A DNA stretch of 44,326 nucleotides, taken from contig CADARP010000014.1 in the NCBI GenBank assembly GCA_902790325.1, forward strand, positions 1 to 44,326. The letters are read 5' to 3'. The translations under genes and the position numbers were made by a program. The DNA is from Oscillospiraceae bacterium. Lineage in GTDB: Bacteria > Bacillota > Clostridia > Oscillospirales > Acutalibacteraceae. The notes under the pieces were generated by a model that did no database searches, was not told the DNA's origin, and was given only the letters and a program-made list of their open reading frames with translations. Position 1 is the stretch's first letter. Every line of letters starts with the position of its first letter. Shown piece by piece: positions 8,138-16,791 of this stretch.

Positions 8138-9892
8138 TTACCCTTTCCGCACCGCGCCGAACTTACAGACCTCGGCACACTGCCCGCAGCGGATACACAG
8201 AGCGCTGTCGATCACGAAAGGCTTGCCGATCTCGCCGGAAATGGCGCCGACCGGGCACTTGCGGCTGCACAGCGAACAGCCGCGGCACTTGTCCGGGTCG
8301 ATGGCGTACCGCACGAGCGCGGTGCATTCGCCCGCCGGACAGCGCTTGTCGCGGATATGCGCCTCGTACTCGTCGCGGAAATAGCGGATCGTCGTCAGCA
8401 CCGGATTGGGCGCCGTCTGCCCCAGGCCGCACAGCGCGTTTTCCTTGATGCGCGCGCACAGGTCTTCGAGCAGCTCGATATCGCCTTCCCTGCCCTCGCC
8501 GTCGCAGATGCGCGTCAGGATCTCCAGAAGGCGCTTCGTCCCGATGCGGCACGCGACGCATTTGCCGCACGACTCCTTGGTCGTGAATTCGAGGAAAAAC
8601 TTCGCCATGCGCACCATGCACGTGCTCTCGTCCATGATGACCATGCCGCCGGAGCCCATGATCGCGCCGGTAGCGGACAGTTTTTTGTAGTCGATGACGG
8701 TGTCGATCAGTTCGCGCGGCACGCATCCGCCGGACGGTCCGCCGAGCTGCACGCCCTTGAACGCCTTGTCCGCGCGCATACCGCCGCCGATGTCGAACAC
8801 GACGTCGCGCAGCGTTTTGCCCATCGGGATCTCCACAAGGCCGCCGCGCTTGATCTTGCCGGTCAGCGCGAAAACCTTGGTGCCCTTGCTGTCGTCGGTG
8901 CCCATGGCCGCGAACGCCTCGCCGCCGTTGTTGATGATCCACGCGACGTTGGCGAACGTCTCGACGTTGTTGATGTTGGACGGCTTGTGCCAGTATCCGG
9001 ACTGCGCCGGGAACGGGGGCTTGAGCCGCGGCATGCCGCGCTGCCCCTCGAGCGATTCGATCAATGCCGTCTCCTCGCCGCAGACGAACGCGCCCGCGCC
9101 CGCCTTGATGCGGAACTCGCACGAGAAATCCGTGCCGAATATATTGTCGCCGATATAACCCGCGGCCTTCGCGTCGGCGATGGCTTTTTCGAGCCGCCGG
9201 ATCGCCAGCGGATATTCCGCGCGCACGTAGACGATCGCTTCCTTTGCGCCGATGGCGTACGCCCCGATGAGCATACCCTCGATCAGCGCGTGCGGGTCGC
9301 CCTCGATGACGGCTCTGTCCATGAACGCGCCGGGGTCGCCCTCGTCGGCGTTGCAGATGAGATATTTTTCGCTGCCCGCGCTCTGCCGCGCGGCGTTCCA
9401 TTTGAACCACGTCGGGAAACCCGCGCCGCCGCGTCCGGCAAGACCGGAAACCTTGATGACGTCGATCACCTGTTCCGGCGTCATTTCCGTGACGGCCTTC
9501 CTGAGCGCCGCATAGCCTCCGTGCGCCGCGGCGTCCGCGAGACTTTCCGGGTCGATGACGCCGCAGTTTCTGAGCGCGATGCGCGTCTGTTTCGACAAAA
9601 ACGCGCTGTCCTCGTCCGCAATGACCAGCGAAGCGACCGCGGACGCGTCGCCCGTGCGCAGAAAGTCCGCGATCGCGGGCACGTCCTTCGGCGTCACGCG
9701 CACGAGACGTGTCAGGGAGCCGTCCGCGTATACGTCGACGATCGGCTCCAGAAAGCACATGCCGATACAGCCCGTCACGGACAGGTTCGCGTCGATCTTC
9801 TGCTCTGCGAGCGCGCTCTGCAGCGCGTCATATACTTTGCCGGCGCCGGCGGAAATACCGCACGAGCCCTGGCCGACTTTGATCTCAAGCAT
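8138..9892 (-). CDS. NuoF/HydB-like NADH-binding FMN/FeS subunit
   Basis: A 584-residue NADH-oxidising subunit. In order: an N-terminal thioredoxin-like 2Fe-2S domain (Cys11, Cys42, Cys46), the NuoF core with FMN/NADH loop GLAGRGGAGFP at 150-160 and the downstream NADEGDPGAF and CGEETALIES motifs, the 4Fe-4S motif ESCGKCVACRIGT, and a C-terminal 2x(4Fe-4S) ferredoxin domain (CRGCSLCSRKCP and CIRCGQCAEVC). This long form is the HydB/HndC type found in electron-bifurcating enzymes rather than the short NuoF of complex I. Its ATG overlaps the NuoE-like stop by eight bases, and the GltD-like subunit starts 11 bases downstream, so stoichiometric expression is likely. It should be the NADH entry site of the complex. 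Confidence 0.92.
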   Translation of the reverse strand: MLEIKVGQGSCGISAGAGKVYDALQSALAEQKIDANLSVTGCIGMCFLEPIVDVYADGSLTRLVRVTPKDVPAIADFLRTGDASAVASLVIADEDSAFLSKQTRIALRNCGVIDPESLADAAAHGGYAALRKAVTEMTPEQVIDVIKVSGLAGRGGAGFPTWFKWNAARQSAGSEKYLICNADEGDPGAFMDRAVIEGDPHALIEGMLIGAYAIGAKEAIVYVRAEYPLAIRRLEKAIADAKAAGYIGDNIFGTDFSCEFRIKAGAGAFVCGEETALIESLEGQRGMPRLKPPFPAQSGYWHKPSNINNVETFANVAWIINNGGEAFAAMGTDDSKGTKVFALTGKIKRGGLVEIPMGKTLRDVVFDIGGGMRADKAFKGVQLGGPSGGCVPRELIDTVIDYKKLSATGAIMGSGGMVIMDESTCMVRMAKFFLEFTTKESCGKCVACRIGTKRLLEILTRICDGEGREGDIELLEDLCARIKENALCGLGQTAPNPVLTTIRYFRDEYEAHIRDKRCPAGECTALVRYAIDPDKCRGCSLCSRKCPVGAISGEIGKPFVIDSALCIRCGQCAEVCKFGAVRKG

Positions 9893-10370
9893 TGTCCTGC
9901 GCCTCCTTCCGCTTCTGCGACAGGATGTCGCGCACCTTCGCCGGCGTGAGGCTCCCGTACGTCTCGCCGTTGACCATCATCACGGGCGAGAGCGAGCAGC
10001 AGCCGAGACACGCCACACACTTCAAAGAGAACAGGCCGTCCGCGGTCGTCTCGCCGTCCGCGATGCCGAGCGTCTCGGTGATCGTGCGCGCGATCGTATC
10101 CGCGCCGTTGACATGGCACGCCGTGCCCTTGCACAGCTCGATAAAGTATTTTCCCACCGGCCGGAACCGGAACTGCGTGTAGAACGTCGCCACGCCGAAC
10201 ACCCGCGCCGGCGGAATGTCCAGCTCCGCCGCGACCAGCCCGAGCACGTCCTGCGGGAGATAGCCGTAAATGCCCTGCGCCTTCTGCAGGACGGTAATGA
10301 GACTGCCGGGGATGCCGCGGTACGTGTCCAGCACCGCACGCAGTTCCCGGAGTTTGCTGTTGTCATCCAT
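9885..10370 (-). CDS. NuoE/HydC-like 2Fe-2S subunit
   Basis: A 161-residue thioredoxin-like ferredoxin. The four 2Fe-2S ligands are Cys80, Cys85, Cys121 and Cys125 (CKGTAC and CLGCC), the spacing of NuoE/HydC. Length is as expected (about 160). It is the first gene of the redox operon, starting from an ATG with AGGGAAAG upstream and a clear promoter at 10395-10423. It would pass electrons between the NADH-oxidising NuoF-like subunit and the rest of the complex. Confidence 0.92.
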   Translation of the reverse strand: MDDNSKLRELRAVLDTYRGIPGSLITVLQKAQGIYGYLPQDVLGLVAAELDIPPARVFGVATFYTQFRFRPVGKYFIELCKGTACHVNGADTIARTITETLGIADGETTADGLFSLKCVACLGCCSLSPVMMVNGETYGSLTPAKVRDILSQKRKEAQDNA

Positions 10371-10394
10371 GCGCTTTCCCTCCTTATTTGATTT

Positions 10395-10423
10395 ATTTTA
10401 GCATATGTGTATGGTTTTATCAA
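10395..10423 (-). promoter_or_regulatory. Promoter of the NuoE/NuoF/GltD-like operon
   Basis: Minus-strand -35 TTGATA (10418-10423), 17-base spacer, -10 TAAAAT (10395-10400). Transcription would start near 10388, about 18 bases before the NuoE-like ATG, leaving room for the GGAGGG site. It lies back to back with the promoter at 10563-10591. Confidence 0.75.
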
Positions 10424-10562
10424 TGGTTTTTTATGCGGGATTATACGGTATTTTATGCAGGAACGGACAACTGTCTCCGGCGGCCGGGATCACGCGGCGC
10501 GGCAGGCGGGAGAAGTCCGCGTTTTCCGCGCAAAGAAAACCGCATTTTTTCTGCGCAAACCC

Positions 10563-10591
10563 TTGCGTTTTGTTTGGTTTTTAGATATAAT
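10563..10591 (+). promoter_or_regulatory. Promoter of the 10625-16709 operon
   Basis: Plus-strand TTGCGT (10563-10568), 17 bases, TATAAT (10586-10591). The start point near 10598 leaves a 27-base leader with GGAAAGGA before the ATG at 10625. The stretch 10424-10562 between the two divergent promoters shows no gene; it has A/T runs next to GC-rich segments but no repeat I can support. Confidence 0.75.
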
Positions 10592-10624
10592 ATAAGGTGG
10601 ATTATTTTGGAAAGGATCTTATCC

Positions 10625-11293
10625 ATGGATAAAAAAGCGTTTTCGTCGGTCCTGCGCTTTATGAAAGCGAAGCCGTGGCTGGTCGTCGGCATGATCGCGG
10701 CGATGTTCGTCGTGACGTTCGGCGAGCAGATGCTCTCCGGCGTGCTGCAGGACGCGGATCTGAAATATGCCGACTACGGTCTGGGCGTCATCCGTCTGAT
10801 CCTGCAGACGGCGCTGTCCGTCGTGCTGGTCTACGCCTGGCACCGCGACAGGAACGAAGCCGCGCCGTTCTCGGCGGTCGATATTCCGAAGCTCTTTGTC
10901 ACGACGCTCGTCACCGTGCTGTGCGTCACGTTCCTGATGGTCACGGTCGTGCTCATCCCGCTGGCCGTGTTCCTGTATCTGCGGTTCGATTTCTACATGA
11001 ACACCTACATCACCGGCCGTTCCAACGGCGTCTTTTCGTGCGTAGGCGAATCGTTCCGCACTCTCAAAGGCAGAACCGGCCGGTACTTCGTATTCATCCT
11101 CAAATATCTCGCGTTCTACTTTTTGATCGAGATCGCCGTGACGCTGCTGTCGGTCGTGCCCGGCGTGCCGCTGAGCGAGAGCGCGCGTACCGCGCTGGAC
11201 GTGTTCGACGTGATCTTCCACTCGCTGTTCATGCCGTACCGTTTCCTGCTCAAGTGCGGGTATTATGACGAAGTGCTGACTGCGGAGGATTGA
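10625..11293 (+). CDS. Predicted membrane protein, unknown function
   Basis: A 222-residue protein with about four to five hydrophobic segments (around residues 17-33, 52-70, 90-118, 150-178). I do not recognise the family. The start chosen is the ATG at 10625, eight bases after GGAAAGGA; the frame is open further upstream but that would include the promoter. The pattern LxVYAWHRDRNEA and a central GRSNGVFSCVGESFRTLKGR loop suggest a polytopic protein with one basic cytoplasmic loop; the C-terminus ends KCGYYDEVLTAED, which is acidic. It is the first gene of a plus-strand operon and ends two bases before the WYL regulator, so its expression is probably tied to that regulator. Confidence 0.7.
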   Translation: MDKKAFSSVLRFMKAKPWLVVGMIAAMFVVTFGEQMLSGVLQDADLKYADYGLGVIRLILQTALSVVLVYAWHRDRNEAAPFSAVDIPKLFVTTLVTVLCVTFLMVTVVLIPLAVFLYLRFDFYMNTYITGRSNGVFSCVGESFRTLKGRTGRYFVFILKYLAFYFLIEIAVTLLSVVPGVPLSESARTALDVFDVIFHSLFMPYRFLLKCGYYDEVLTAED

Positions 11294-11295
11294 GC

Positions 11296-12303
11296 ATGGC
11301 CAGACAGCCCAATCAAAAACTGAAGCTGCTGTATCTTTTGAAGATCCTGACAGAGAATACGGATGAGGCGCATGCGCTGACAATGACGCAGCTGATCGAA
11401 ATGCTGGAAGGGTACGGCGTGTCCGCCGAGCGCAAGAGCATCTACGACGACATCGAGGCGCTGCGCACATTCGGCGTGGACGTCGCGACGACGCCGAACC
11501 GCACCGTCGGCTACTACATCGCCGAGCGCGATTTTTCGCTGCCGGAGCTCAAGCTCCTGGTGGATGCGGTGCAGTCGTCCAAATTCATCACGACCAAGAA
11601 AAGTCTGGAACTGATCGCCAAGATCGAGAATCTCGCCAGCCGCCACGAGGCGTCGCAGCTGCAGCGGCAGGTCTTTGTGCAGAACCGCATCAAGACCATG
11701 AACGAGAGCATCTACTACAACGTCGACTTCATCCACAGCGCGATCTCGCAAAACGTCCGCATCGCGTTCCTCTACTTCATGTGGGACGTGCACGGCGAGC
11801 GCGTGCTGCGCCGCGGCGGCACGGAATACAAGGTCAGCCCCTGGGCGCTGACGTGGGACGACGAGAACTACTATCTGGTCGCTTACGACGAGGCGGACGA
11901 AAAGATCAAGCATTACCGCGTGGACAAGATGATGCGCATCCGTTTGCTGGGCGAAGCGCGCACCGGACAGGACGTGTTCGCAAAGTTCGACACGGCCGTC
12001 TACTCCAAAAAGATCTTCGGCATGTACGGCGGGGAGGAAAAACTCGTCAAGCTCCGCTGCGCGCGCAGTCTCGCGGGCGTCATCATCGACCGGTTCGGCA
12101 AGGACAGCATGCTCGTCGAGGACGGCGACGGTTTCACCGTGACCGTGCGTGTGTTTGAAAGCCCGACGTTCCTGTCGTGGGTCATGGGCTTCGGCAGGGA
12201 TATGCAGGTGCTCTCGCCCGCATCCACGCGCGAGGCGCTCGCAAAACAGGCGCGGGACGTTCTCTCCCTTTATGAATCCGACGGAAGCGAGGTCACCTCT
12301 TGA
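11296..12303 (+). CDS. WYL-domain transcriptional regulator
   Basis: A 335-residue DNA-binding regulator. The N-terminal 75 residues form a winged helix-turn-helix (KLKLLYLLKIL ... MTQLIEMLEGYGVSAERKSIYDDIEALRTFG) of the DeoR-like type common to WYL proteins; the middle holds the WYL fold (KVSPWALTWDDENYYLVAYDEA ... HYRVDKM) that binds small ligands or nucleic acid ends, and the C-terminal WCX extension follows (VRVFESPTFLSWVMGFG). ATG at 11296 has GGAGG seven bases upstream; a TTG six bases earlier is less well placed. The stop overlaps the start of the SulP-like gene. WYL regulators control very different systems, including defence genes; here the neighbours are a permease and a sugar-phosphate mutase, so no target can be named. 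Confidence 0.88.
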   Translation: MARQPNQKLKLLYLLKILTENTDEAHALTMTQLIEMLEGYGVSAERKSIYDDIEALRTFGVDVATTPNRTVGYYIAERDFSLPELKLLVDAVQSSKFITTKKSLELIAKIENLASRHEASQLQRQVFVQNRIKTMNESIYYNVDFIHSAISQNVRIAFLYFMWDVHGERVLRRGGTEYKVSPWALTWDDENYYLVAYDEADEKIKHYRVDKMMRIRLLGEARTGQDVFAKFDTAVYSKKIFGMYGGEEKLVKLRCARSLAGVIIDRFGKDSMLVEDGDGFTVTVRVFESPTFLSWVMGFGRDMQVLSPASTREALAKQARDVLSLYESDGSEVTS

Positions 12304-13445
12304 CGCATACAAAAAAGCAAGACGCCCTGCAGGGCGTTTGGGACGCGACACGGCTGTTCCCGTTTTCGCTCGCGGCGGGCGTATGTTCCGGCTTCGGCCT
12401 TTTGGGCGGCGCCGTTTCGGCGGCGGTCTGCCTGCTGTTCGGCGCAGTGTGCGGCTGCGCGTTTTTCCCGACGTGGCTGTCGCTTTTGCCGGTCTTTCTG
12501 CTCGCGTACCGCTTCGGCGCGGGCTGCGCGGGCGCTGCCGTGCTGCTGGGCGGGGCGTTGACGTGTCTTCTGTCCCTCATGCCGCGCGCGGCGCGGGAAA
12601 GGCTGACGCATCCCGCCGCGCACACGGGCTTCGCCATCGCCGCCGCGTTCGTCACGACGGCGCTGCAGACGACAAACTATTTCGGCATCGGCGCCGCGGG
12701 CGGCACGGCGCGCGAGATCATCGCCGACTATATCTCTCTGGGCTTCCACGCAAACTGGCGCGGCGTGCTGTACGGCACGATCGCCCTGGTGCTGCTGATC
12801 ACCTATCCGCGCAAATTCAAGACGCTGCGGCATAAGATCGCGCCGGCGTTCACGGTGCTGCTGATCGTCTTTCCGCTGCATCTGCTGCTCGTGCCCCGCG
12901 CGGAGGGCTCCCCGATCAACGAGATCGGCAAAATCGATTTTTCCGCCGCCGCGGACGGGATGTTCCTGCGCGGCGCGTTCACTAAAGAAGCGATCCCGCT
13001 GATCCTCTGCTCGGCGCTGGCGCTGGCGCTGCTGACCAACCGCGCGCTGTCCGACGCGCGTCTGCGGCAGTTGTCCGGCGTGCGCATGTGCGCGGGCTTT
13101 TTCGGCGGACTCCCCTGCGATACCGACGGCGAACAGCGCGGCATTCTCTCCGCGCTGACCGCGGCGCTCGTCACGGCGGCGCTCTACTGCCTGCCCGGCC
13201 TTGCGCGCTTTCCGGTGCACGCGCTCGCGGTGATCCTGATCGTCACCGCGTGGCAGTGCGTCCCGTGGGGCGGGGTGCGCACGGCGTTCGCCTCTGTGCG
13301 CGGCGCTCTGCTGTTCTGCGCCTCGCTGCTGCTGCCCGTGCTGGCGGGCGTTCACTATGCCGTTCCCCTGCTGTGCGCGCTGTGCGCATTGACAGGTCAA
13401 AACGATACAACAAATTCCAATATACAGAAGGGAAGTGTTTCCTGA
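12300..13445 (+). CDS. SulP-like anion permease lacking a STAS domain
   Basis: A 381-residue, strongly hydrophobic protein with around ten membrane segments. The stretch TTNYFGIGAAGGTAREI and the following GVLYGTIALVLLITYPRKFK ... IAPAFTVLLIVFPLHLLL resemble the transmembrane core of SulP (SLC26) anion transporters, and NEIGKIDF recalls the family's segment before TM8. Typical SulP proteins have a cytoplasmic C-terminal STAS domain and exceed 500 residues; this one ends soon after the last membrane helix. Start is TTG (12300-12302), overlapping the WYL stop as TTGA, with a GAGGT site in the preceding gene. The one-base overlap with the mutase gene shows tight coupling. A distant APC-superfamily transporter for another anion is equally possible; substrate unknown. 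Confidence 0.6.
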   Translation: MTHTKKQDALQGVWDATRLFPFSLAAGVCSGFGLLGGAVSAAVCLLFGAVCGCAFFPTWLSLLPVFLLAYRFGAGCAGAAVLLGGALTCLLSLMPRAARERLTHPAAHTGFAIAAAFVTTALQTTNYFGIGAAGGTAREIIADYISLGFHANWRGVLYGTIALVLLITYPRKFKTLRHKIAPAFTVLLIVFPLHLLLVPRAEGSPINEIGKIDFSAAADGMFLRGAFTKEAIPLILCSALALALLTNRALSDARLRQLSGVRMCAGFFGGLPCDTDGEQRGILSALTAALVTAALYCLPGLARFPVHALAVILIVTAWQCVPWGGVRTAFASVRGALLFCASLLLPVLAGVHYAVPLLCALCALTGQNDTTNSNIQKGSVS

Positions 13446-15166
13446 TGCAGGATGTACAAAACCTGTACCGGCTCTGGCTGGAAGAAACCGCAGACGACGC
13501 CGCGACGCAGCAGGAGCTGCGCGCGATCGAGGGCAATGACGAGGAGATCCTCGACCGCTTTTACCGCTGTCTCGAATTCGGCACGGCGGGTCTGCGCGGC
13601 GTGATCGGCGCGGGCACCAACCGCATGAATGTTTACACGGTCAACCAGGCGACGCAGGGTCTGGCCGACTATCTGCGCTCGGCGTTCGAGAACCCGTCCG
13701 TTGCGATCGCGTACGATTCGCGCATCTGCTCGGATGTGTTCGCGCGCGGCGCGGCGGGCGTGCTGGCCGCCAACGGCGTGCATGTGTATATCTATCCCGA
13801 GCTTGTCCCCACGCCGATGCTGTCCTTCGCGGTGCGCGAGCTTCACTGCAGTTCCGGCATCATCATCACCGCCAGCCATAACCCCGCGAAGTACAACGGC
13901 TACAAGTGCTACGATCCCAACGGCTACCAGATGACCGACGAGGCGGCTGCCGCGACGTACGCGTTCATCGGCAAGACCGACATGTTCCGCGGCGTCAAGA
14001 CCATGCCGTTCGAGGCGGGTCTCGAGAGCGGCGCGATCGAATATATCGGAAACGACGTCGTCGAGAAGTTCTATGCCGAGGTGCTCGCGCAGCAGATCAA
14101 TCCCGGCGTCTGCGCCGACGCGAAGCTGCGCGTCGTCTACACGCCGCTCAACGGCACGGGCAACAAGCCTGTGCGCGAGATCCTGCGGCGCATCGGTCAG
14201 GCGGACGTCACGGTCGTGCCGGAGCAGGAGAATCCGGACGGCAATTTCCCCACCTGCCCGTTCCCGAACCCCGAGATCCGCGAGGCGTTCGGCTGCGCGC
14301 TCTCGCTCGCCGAAAAGCAGGGCGCCGATCTGCTGCTGGCGACCGACCCCGACTGTGACCGCGTCGGCATTGCCGTGGCGGACGGCGACGGCTACACGCT
14401 CATGACCGGCAACGAGGTCGGCGTGCTGCTGACGGAATATATCCTCTCCTGCCGCCAGAAGAACGGCACGCTGCCGAAGGACCCCGTCGTCATCAAGTCG
14501 TTCGTGACGACCGAGCTCGTGACGCGCGTCGCGGAGAAATACGGCGCCGCGGTGCAGAGCCTGCTGACGGGCTTCAAGTACATCGGCGAATCCATCACCA
14601 AGCTCGAAGCCGCCGGACAGGCCGACCGCTTCATCGTCGGCATGGAAGAAAGCTACGGCTACCTCGCGGGCACCCACGCGCGCGACAAGGACGCCGTCGT
14701 CGCGTCGATGCTCATCACGGAGATGGCCGCGTACTACAAGACGCAGGGCAAGTCCCTGCTGGACGTGATGCGGGACCTGTACCGCGAGCACGGCATGTAC
14801 CGCAACACGCTGCTGAACTTCGCGTTCGAGGGCGCGAGCGGCATGGAGAAAATGAAGGCGCTCATGCAGGCGCTGCGCGACAACGCGCCGACCGCGATCG
14901 CGGGCATGCGCGTCACGGCCGTGTCGGACTACCTGTCCCGCGAGACGGTCGACACCGAAACGCTCGAAAAAACGCCGATCGATCTGCCGCGCTCGAACGT
15001 GCTGCGGTATCTGCTGCCGGGCGGCAGCGGCGTGATCGTCCGCCCGTCCGGTACCGAGCCGAAGATCAAGGTCTATATCACCGCCGTCGCCGCGGACGCT
15101 GCCGCTGCGGACGCGCTCGGGACGCAGATCGCCGCCGACATGCGCGCGATCATGCATCTCGATTGA
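13445..15166 (+). CDS. Phosphoglucomutase/phosphomannomutase
   Basis: A 573-residue alpha-D-phosphohexomutase that interconverts hexose 1- and 6-phosphates. All four domain signatures are present: phosphoserine loop TASHNP with Ser144, metal loop DPDCDR at 301-306, sugar-binding GMEESYGYL, and phosphate-binding RPSGTEPKIKVY near the end. Size and the long N-terminal helix (LYRLWLEE) match the PgcA/PMM2-like class of Firmicutes. The ATG at 13445 overlaps the permease stop as TGATG, with AAGGGAAG about 12 bases before; the longer open frame upstream is within the permease gene. It supplies glucose 1-phosphate for cell-envelope and glycogen pathways. Substrate preference (glucose or mannose) cannot be read from the sequence. 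Confidence 0.93.
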   Translation: MQDVQNLYRLWLEETADDAATQQELRAIEGNDEEILDRFYRCLEFGTAGLRGVIGAGTNRMNVYTVNQATQGLADYLRSAFENPSVAIAYDSRICSDVFARGAAGVLAANGVHVYIYPELVPTPMLSFAVRELHCSSGIIITASHNPAKYNGYKCYDPNGYQMTDEAAAATYAFIGKTDMFRGVKTMPFEAGLESGAIEYIGNDVVEKFYAEVLAQQINPGVCADAKLRVVYTPLNGTGNKPVREILRRIGQADVTVVPEQENPDGNFPTCPFPNPEIREAFGCALSLAEKQGADLLLATDPDCDRVGIAVADGDGYTLMTGNEVGVLLTEYILSCRQKNGTLPKDPVVIKSFVTTELVTRVAEKYGAAVQSLLTGFKYIGESITKLEAAGQADRFIVGMEESYGYLAGTHARDKDAVVASMLITEMAAYYKTQGKSLLDVMRDLYREHGMYRNTLLNFAFEGASGMEKMKALMQALRDNAPTAIAGMRVTAVSDYLSRETVDTETLEKTPIDLPRSNVLRYLLPGGSGVIVRPSGTEPKIKVYITAVAADAAAADALGTQIAADMRAIMHLD

Positions 15167-15183
15167 GAAGGGAGCAGGATACA

Positions 15184-15405
15184 ATGAAAAACAGACGTGT
15201 GTGGATCATCCGGATCGTGGCGATCGTTCTGGCGGCGCTGATGATCCTGAGTGTGGGCGCGGTGCTGATCCAGACGTTCGCGCTCGACGCCGTTCCGGTG
15301 ACCGGCGACAGCGAAACGTCCAAACTGCCGATCTTCATCCTGATCGGCGCGGTCGTTCTGATCGCCCTTTGCGCCGTCGTACCGACGTTTATCAAGAAGA
15401 AATAA
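15184..15405 (+). CDS. Small two-TM protein, unknown
   Basis: A 73-residue protein made almost entirely of two hydrophobic segments (about residues 8-28 and 46-66) with a basic start MKNRRVW and basic end IKKK, so both termini should face the cytoplasm. I do not recognise the family. The ATG at 15184 follows GAAGGGAGCAGGA 17 bases after the mutase stop. The next gene starts 53 bases on, after an intercistronic hairpin at 15416-15437 (GCAGTCTGC paired with GCAGGCTGC) preceded by an A-run; that may cut read-through into the phosphoesterase gene. Confidence 0.65.
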   Translation: MKNRRVWIIRIVAIVLAALMILSVGAVLIQTFALDAVPVTGDSETSKLPIFILIGAVVLIALCAVVPTFIKKK

Positions 15406-15458
15406 AAAAACCGAGGCAGTCTGCTCCGGCAGGCTGCTCTCTGCTGAACGGAGACGCT

Positions 15459-16709
15459 ATGAAGAGAAAGATAAAAAAAGTATTCTGCGCGCTTGCCGCA
15501 GCCTTACTGCTCTTTGCGGCGGCGACAACGGCTTTCGCCGCGGACGGCGGCGCGAAAACGCTGCGCTTTGACGCGGACGGCAATTTCACCATCCTGCATC
15601 TGACGGACTGGCACACGGTCTATCCGATGCCCGCGATCCAGAAACAGTACGTCGTCGAGGCGCTCGCGGCGGCAAAGCCCGACCTTGTGGTGCTGGGCGG
15701 CGATATGTCCGAGGCGTCCGCGGCCGACCAGCCCGCGGCCGTCCGGGAGATCTGCGATCTGCTGATCGCCGCGGATGCTCCGTTTGTGATCACCTTCGGC
15801 AATCACGACTATCTGCACGATCTGACGATCGACGAGATGTTCGCCCTGTACAAGGAAAACGGCGGCGCATACTGTCTGAGCGAGGACGAAGATCCCGCGC
15901 TGTTCGGCTGCGGCACATGCAGCATTCCGATCTATGCGCACGACGGCGGCAAGGTCGCGTACTGCGTCTACTGCTTCGATTCCGGCTGCGAATACAAGCT
16001 GAACTTTGCGTCCGCCGATCCAGACCCGGCCGCGCAGTCCGTGCGCAGCGCGGGCGAGACGATCGTGTCCAATTACGACTCGGTGCATCCCGACCAGATC
16101 GAATGGTATACCCGCAGGGCGGAAGAGCTGAAGGCCGGCAACGGCGGCGCATATGTGCCGTCCGTCGTGTTCCAGCACATCATCGTGCAGGAGATCTTTG
16201 ACAAGATCTGGCCTGCCGCCAAGGAAAGCGACAAGACCAATCTGATGTGCTTCGACCAAAAGACGTACAGAATGCGCGCCATTCCGAATCTGTCCAACAT
16301 CAAGGACGGCTATCTCATGGAGCGTCCCTGCCCCGGATACTATAATTACGGGCAGCTCGACGCCATGACCCGGAACGCGGACGTCCGCGCCGTTTTCTGC
16401 GGCCACGATCATTCCAACAGCTTCACCGTGGAGATCGACGGGATCGACATCGTCAACACGCCCAGCGTCAAGCCGCATTTCCTGTTCAAAAAGATCGACT
16501 GGGGCGGCAGAGTCATCACGCTGCACGCGGACGGCACGTATGAAAGCCGTGTGCTGGCGGGATGCGAGCTGGCGCAAAACAGCGGCTCCGGCATTCTGTC
16601 GTCCGGCGCCGTGAACCGCGTCGAACTCGTGTTATTAAAGGCCTGGAAAGCGTTCGCCGACGCTTCGCAGCGTCTTTGGAAACCTCTGACAAAGATCATC
16701 TACAAATAA
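15459..16709 (+). CDS. Secreted calcineurin-like metallophosphoesterase
   Basis: A 416-residue exported phosphoesterase. Signal peptide at residues 1-27 (MKRKIKK, hydrophobic core, TAFA-A cleavage site). The dimetal motifs are complete: D50-W-H52, GGD at 80-82, GNHD at 114-117, a later His240 in FQH, and GHDH at 315-318. The overall pattern resembles purple-acid-phosphatase/Dcr2-like secreted MPEs, which act on phosphate esters at the cell surface; substrate unknown. ATG at 15459 has GGAG six bases upstream. It is last in the plus-strand operon and is followed by a strong bidirectional terminator. A second, more degenerate secreted MPE occurs at 39643-40707 in the fucose operon. Confidence 0.9.
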   Translation: MKRKIKKVFCALAAALLLFAAATTAFAADGGAKTLRFDADGNFTILHLTDWHTVYPMPAIQKQYVVEALAAAKPDLVVLGGDMSEASAADQPAAVREICDLLIAADAPFVITFGNHDYLHDLTIDEMFALYKENGGAYCLSEDEDPALFGCGTCSIPIYAHDGGKVAYCVYCFDSGCEYKLNFASADPDPAAQSVRSAGETIVSNYDSVHPDQIEWYTRRAEELKAGNGGAYVPSVVFQHIIVQEIFDKIWPAAKESDKTNLMCFDQKTYRMRAIPNLSNIKDGYLMERPCPGYYNYGQLDAMTRNADVRAVFCGHDHSNSFTVEIDGIDIVNTPSVKPHFLFKKIDWGGRVITLHADGTYESRVLAGCELAQNSGSGILSSGAVNRVELVLLKAWKAFADASQRLWKPLTKIIYK

Positions 16710-16745
16710 AAACAGCCGGCACATTCTGCCGCACACAGCAAAACC

Positions 16746-16776
16746 AAAGCCCGCCGTCCGAGGACAGCGGGCTTTT
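16746..16776. terminator. Bidirectional terminator between converging genes
   Basis: Stem AAAGCCCGC (16746-16754) with GCGGGCTTT (16767-16775), extended inside by GTCC/GGAC around a two-base loop. The A-run on one side and T-run on the other serve both strands: it ends the metallophosphoesterase operon on plus and prs on minus. Confidence 0.85.
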
Positions 16777-16791
16777 GACGTATGTATTGTT

